Source: PALSA-1355 sp041499515
GTDB taxonomy: Bacteria; Planctomycetota; Planctomycetia; Pirellulales; PALSA-1355
Assembly: GCA_041499515.1 (NCBI GenBank)
Contig: JBGQKM010000047.1
Span: 1 to 25,297 of the forward strand
Direction of reading: 5' to 3'
DNA length: 25,297 nt
A program made the position numbers and the translations under genes. The stretch's first letter is position 1. The number at the start of each line of letters is the position of its first letter. Of the stretch, positions 22,713 to 25,297 are shown in pieces. The notes below the pieces were generated by a model. It did no database searches, was not told where the DNA came from, and saw nothing but the letters and a program-made list of their open reading frames with translations.

Positions 22713-23198
22713 CTAGGCGCCTTCGCGCTCCTGCATGGAGTGGTGGGGTTCGGGCGGAAGATTATAAATCGCGGCGGGAAAGTGTTCGGCCAGGTAATGC
22801 ATGATCCCCTCGAGCGTGATGATACCGGTCGGCCGGCCCCGGTCGTCCACGATCGGCAGCCGCCGATAACCGCCTTGGGCCATCATGGCGATGGCCTTGC
22901 CGACCAGGTCGCAAGCGCGCAATACGACCGGGTCGGGCGTCATGAACCGCTCGAGCGGCGCGTCGAAGCTCGCGCCGTCGGCCATCATTTTCAGCGCGTC
23001 GCGTTCGGTAAAAACGCCGATGACGATCTGATCCTTGCAGACCAGCACGGAACCGCGATTATTCTCCTTCATTCGCCGCAACGCCTCGGCCACACTGTCG
23101 GCCGGAGCGAGGCACAGCGGTTCAGCCGGATAGCAATGGTCCACCGTTTCCGTGTTTAGATTAAGCTGAAAGCTCACGTCCGTCTCCCCGAGGCGCAT
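22713..23198 (-). CDS. CBS-pair (Bateman) protein
   Basis: This 161-aa protein is made of one CBS pair: CBS1 (CLAPADSVAEALRRMKENNRGSVLV ... IGVFTERDALKMMADG) and CBS2 (MTPDPVVLRACDLVGKAIAMMAQGGYRRLPIVDDRGRPTGIITLEGIMHYLAEHFP). The N-terminal ~28 residues (MRLGETDVSFQLNLNTETVDH) contain no zinc ribbon, unlike the downstream gene. ATG 23198 was chosen; the open frame to 23369 adds Arg-rich noise, and no Shine-Dalgarno is obvious, so the start is not firm. The two neighbouring CBS proteins share the FTERDAL and GGYRxLPIV patterns and look like a tandem duplication; they could form a heterodimeric nucleotide sensor. The effector they regulate is not in the window. Confidence 0.88.
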   Translation of the reverse strand: MRLGETDVSFQLNLNTETVDHCYPAEPLCLAPADSVAEALRRMKENNRGSVLVCKDQIVIGVFTERDALKMMADGASFDAPLERFMTPDPVVLRACDLVGKAIAMMAQGGYRRLPIVDDRGRPTGIITLEGIMHYLAEHFPAAIYNLPPEPHHSMQEREGA

Positions 23199-23629
23199 GG
23201 CACGACGACGCTGCACGCGCACCACGACGCTTGACACGTACGAAGATTGAGTCCTAAATAACCGCCAAGGGACTAGGGGCGGCCATCGGAAGCCCTGATC
23301 CATGCGGCATTTCGGCAAGAATCGCCTAGTCCACCCATTCGCCGAACATCCATAATATCCCGTGTGCAACTAGCTCCGTCAAACGAAAAATGACGCGCGG
23401 ACCAAGAATTCATCCCAGCCGCAAGCCCCCAAGTCACCCGGAATTGCCAATCCGCTCGCAACGCGACCGCGCGGACGCGGGCCATCCGGGCAACCCGCCG
23501 CGACGGACCGCAATCGTGCCGCTGGCACTTGGGGCCAACGGCCAAGGTCGATCCATAGCCAGTTCGGGGCATCTCGGCTAAACTCGGCAGCCGTGGGTTC
23601 GTTCGAACACAAGGAGTGAAAACAATCCC
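23199..23629. other. Divergent intergenic region, CBS pair / DoxX
   Basis: About 430 bp without a supported gene; frames on either strand are short or Arg-rich without ribosome sites. On the minus strand TTGACG (23382-23377) and TATTAT (23357-23352) are spaced 19 bp, a sub-optimal promoter candidate for the CBS genes. AAGGAG (23611-23616) is 13 bases before the DoxX ATG. Confidence 0.35.
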
Positions 23630-24070
23630 ATGAAACAATGGCTCTATTGCGAAGACTGCCGGGGGTGTCGATCGGTCGGTTTGCTGGCGCTGCGCGTCGT
23701 GGTCGGAGCGGCGTTCGTGCTGCACGGTTGGACGAAGATCCAATCGCCGATGGACTGGATGGGGGCGGACGCGACGGTGCCCGGCGTCTTCCAATGCCTG
23801 GCGGCGGTGTCCGAGTTTGGCGGAGGAATGGCGCTCGTGCTGGGATTCCTGACTCCGCTTGCCGCGCTCGGTCTGGGCTGCACGATGGTGGTCGCAATCA
23901 CGACCTACCACCTGCCGCAAGGACACCCCTTCGTCGCCCCGCAAGGCGGGCCGTCCTTTGAGTTGGCCTCGGCGTATCTCGCCAGCGTAGTGCTGCTCCT
24001 GTTGCTCGGTCCCGGACGACTCTCGCTCGATTTCGCGCTGTTTGGAAAACGGCCCGACGCCAAGCAGTAA
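23630..24070 (+). CDS. DoxX-family membrane protein
   Basis: This 146-aa protein has four transmembrane helices, the size and pattern of DoxX/DoxD-like proteins: helix 1 LLALRVVVGAAFVLHGWTK with the typical HGWTKI motif, helix 2 FQCLAAVSEFGGGMALVLGF with the conserved E-x-G-G-G, helix 3 AALGLGCTMVVAITTY and helix 4 ASAYLASVVLLLLLGPG followed by LSLD. Members sit in the inner membrane and take part in thiosulfate/quinone or oxidative-stress-related complexes, but most, including this one, have no proven reaction. Unusually, the N-terminus has three cysteines (YCEDCRGC), a possible metal or thiol site not present in most relatives. Confidence 0.88.
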   Translation: MKQWLYCEDCRGCRSVGLLALRVVVGAAFVLHGWTKIQSPMDWMGADATVPGVFQCLAAVSEFGGGMALVLGFLTPLAALGLGCTMVVAITTYHLPQGHPFVAPQGGPSFELASAYLASVVLLLLLGPGRLSLDFALFGKRPDAKQ

Positions 24071-24157
24071 ATTCGCATTGGGCGGTGGCTCCGATGGTCC
24101 AAGCGTGCGGCGCAGAATCCTGGCACCTGATTCCGCGAAACGATGGCGGCCAGGTGA

Positions 24158-25159
24158 CTATCTTTTCGAAGACGTGGGGATGATGTCCTCGGACTTCAAT
24201 TCGTAAATGTGGCGTTTGCCCGTGGCCCGTTCGATAAGTGTCAGCGGGCCGCGATAGTCGGCCGGAGGTATCCAAGGGACGAGACAAAAGGCGGCTGTCT
24301 CAGGAACGTGAATGTAACTGATGATGGCGCCTTTCGCATCAACGCCAAAAGCGCTACTGCACGAGGGGAAGCTACTCGGGCTGCCCGGGGGCCCATCGAC
24401 GCCAATAGCATCGTCATCAGACCCTCGAATCAACAGGCAAATCGTCAGCAGGCTGTAATCGCCCTCGTAGTTATCGAGCACACCGCCGACGAGAAAGAGC
24501 CGGTCGCCAATCGCTTGAACGGCGTCGGGCAGTAGCCGCTGCATTTGCGAAATGTGTTCCCGCCGAGGCCGCTCGCGCGCTGCGCGCAATGCTAACTCCT
24601 CAGGCACCAACTCCCGAAGAGCTTTGTCGGGGTCGACATCCGCAGGCCGATTGCCAAACCGGATCGCGGTTGGATAGATCACAATGCTGCGTGACGGATG
24701 CTCCGCAATGAGAATCACCCGCCACAGCGGATAGCGGCCGAGGAATTCCTTTTGAATTCGGCGCAGCAACGCCACATTGAGGTAACTGAAATCCGCGTCG
24801 ACGTCCAAGGTCCGATCGTCGGCGTCGCTGCGCACGAAGAAAGGGGGGTCAAGCAGCGGATCAAAAGGAACATTCGGGCGCGCCGTGACAAGTTGGTCGA
24901 ACCATTTTGCCGCCTTCGGATACAGATGGAACAATTCGGCGTGTTCGAATTCCGGCATCGGTTCCATCGAGCGCAGCACCGGATGGCCGTCGCCATAGTC
25001 CCCCTGAATGTTGTACCAGCCCCCAAATTCTTCGACCGAGGGAGTCAAGTTGACGTCCAGAGTGTCGCTCACGACATCACCTCCTCGAGGCTGGAAGCAC
25101 CCATTCGAACCCAACAGGGCACTCAGTTGCAACAACAAGGTCACGCGCATTATACGCAT
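24158..25159 (-). CDS. Exported protein of unknown function (possible lipoprotein)
   Basis: This 333-aa protein has an N-terminal signal (MRIMRVTLLLQLSALLGS) followed by N-G-C21; the lipobox is non-canonical (S-N-G-C), so lipidation is uncertain. ATG 25159 has AGGG eight bases upstream; ATG 25150 is an alternative. The mature part contains a stretch rich in Tyr, Trp and acidic residues (VEEFGGWYNIQGDYGDGHPV), ALLRRIQKEFLGRYPLWRVI and a C-terminal hydrophilic end. No domain is recognised. It starts 17 bp after the stop of the partial gene at the window edge, so the two form one transcript. It converges on the DoxX gene, with 87 bp between stops. Confidence 0.72.
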   Translation of the reverse strand: MRIMRVTLLLQLSALLGSNGCFQPRGGDVVSDTLDVNLTPSVEEFGGWYNIQGDYGDGHPVLRSMEPMPEFEHAELFHLYPKAAKWFDQLVTARPNVPFDPLLDPPFFVRSDADDRTLDVDADFSYLNVALLRRIQKEFLGRYPLWRVILIAEHPSRSIVIYPTAIRFGNRPADVDPDKALRELVPEELALRAARERPRREHISQMQRLLPDAVQAIGDRLFLVGGVLDNYEGDYSLLTICLLIRGSDDDAIGVDGPPGSPSSFPSCSSAFGVDAKGAIISYIHVPETAAFCLVPWIPPADYRGPLTLIERATGKRHIYELKSEDIIPTSSKR

Positions 25160-25176
25160 TGTCGCAGCCCTGGTGA

Positions 25177-25297
25177 TTACTTGAAATCTGACGCCCCTTC
25201 ATGCGCCATCTCGAATACCTTGTCCATCGCGATCCTAAAATTGGTTGCGGCCTGAAATCCAACCCTCGCCAACAGCTCGGTATACAAGCTGTCGCCA
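25177..25297 (-). CDS. 3' end of an unknown protein, cut by the window edge
   Basis: The minus strand reads GDSLYTELLARVGFQAATNF then RIAMDKVFEMAHEGASDFK and stops at TAA 25179-25177; the rest lies beyond 25297. The composition is that of a soluble helical C-terminus. No family can be named from 39 residues. The stop is 17 bp before the exported-protein gene, which implies a shared operon. Confidence 0.65.
   Translation of the reverse strand, partial: GDSLYTELLARVGFQAATNFRIAMDKVFEMAHEGASDFK

Noticed and set aside
1..25297. Defence system, prophage, CRISPR or transposon
   Set aside because: No integrase, transposase, Cas, nuclease-helicase or toxin-antitoxin pair and no regularly spaced repeats were found.

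Overview
The window is high-GC bacterial chromosomal DNA that looks like a planctomycete, probably of the Pirellulales type. The evidence is a very large secreted protein with PPC-type repeats, a secreted type I sulfatase, a PEP-CTERM exported beta-propeller, a membrane protein carrying the 'QFSIRDLIIVITLV' style motif, a secreted LamG/DUF1080-like protein, and many secreted proteins of unknown function between dispersed housekeeping genes. No phage, IS element, CRISPR array or rRNA was seen.

Layout, left to right. 1-4.2 kb: the 3' part of a PPC-domain secreted protein (+), converging on a histidine kinase/response regulator pair (-). 4.2-4.9 kb: a gene-free stretch with strong hairpins. 4.9-7.0 kb: a thioredoxin-trypsin fusion protein and a histidine phosphatase (+). 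7.0-9.65 kb: a minus-strand cluster read as hisI, hisG, a secreted LamG-like protein and, after a gap, a RidA-family protein. 9.65-12.6 kb: small basic and zinc-type proteins around a Tat-exported dienelactone hydrolase. 12.6-14.1 kb: an esterase remnant, a secreted protein of unknown function and tRNA-Arg(UCU). 14.2-18.8 kb: a GNAT acetyltransferase, the PEP-CTERM propeller overlapping an antisense membrane protein gene, a sulfatase whose active-site motif has Leu in place of Arg, and a conserved hypothetical protein. 18.9-21.9 kb: a GntR(YtrA-type)-ABC ATPase-ABC permease operon with a very clear promoter and a palindromic operator candidate. 22.0-23.2 kb: a short decayed copy of the end of the 18.3 kb hypothetical gene, then two paralogous CBS-pair proteins, one with a zinc ribbon. 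23.6-25.3 kb: a DoxX-family membrane protein and a two-gene unit of unknown exported proteins cut by the window edge.

The functional units supported here are the two-component pair, the hisI-hisG pair (other his genes are absent, so the pathway is dispersed), the autoregulated ABC operon and the CBS pair. I found no convincing large novel system. The items most worth following up are the Trx-protease fusion, the sulfatase motif change, the GntR operator, the sensor-less kinase, the PEP-CTERM/antisense overlap and the untracked small genes. Starts were re-chosen from Shine-Dalgarno sites and family starts, so several differ from the longest open frame.
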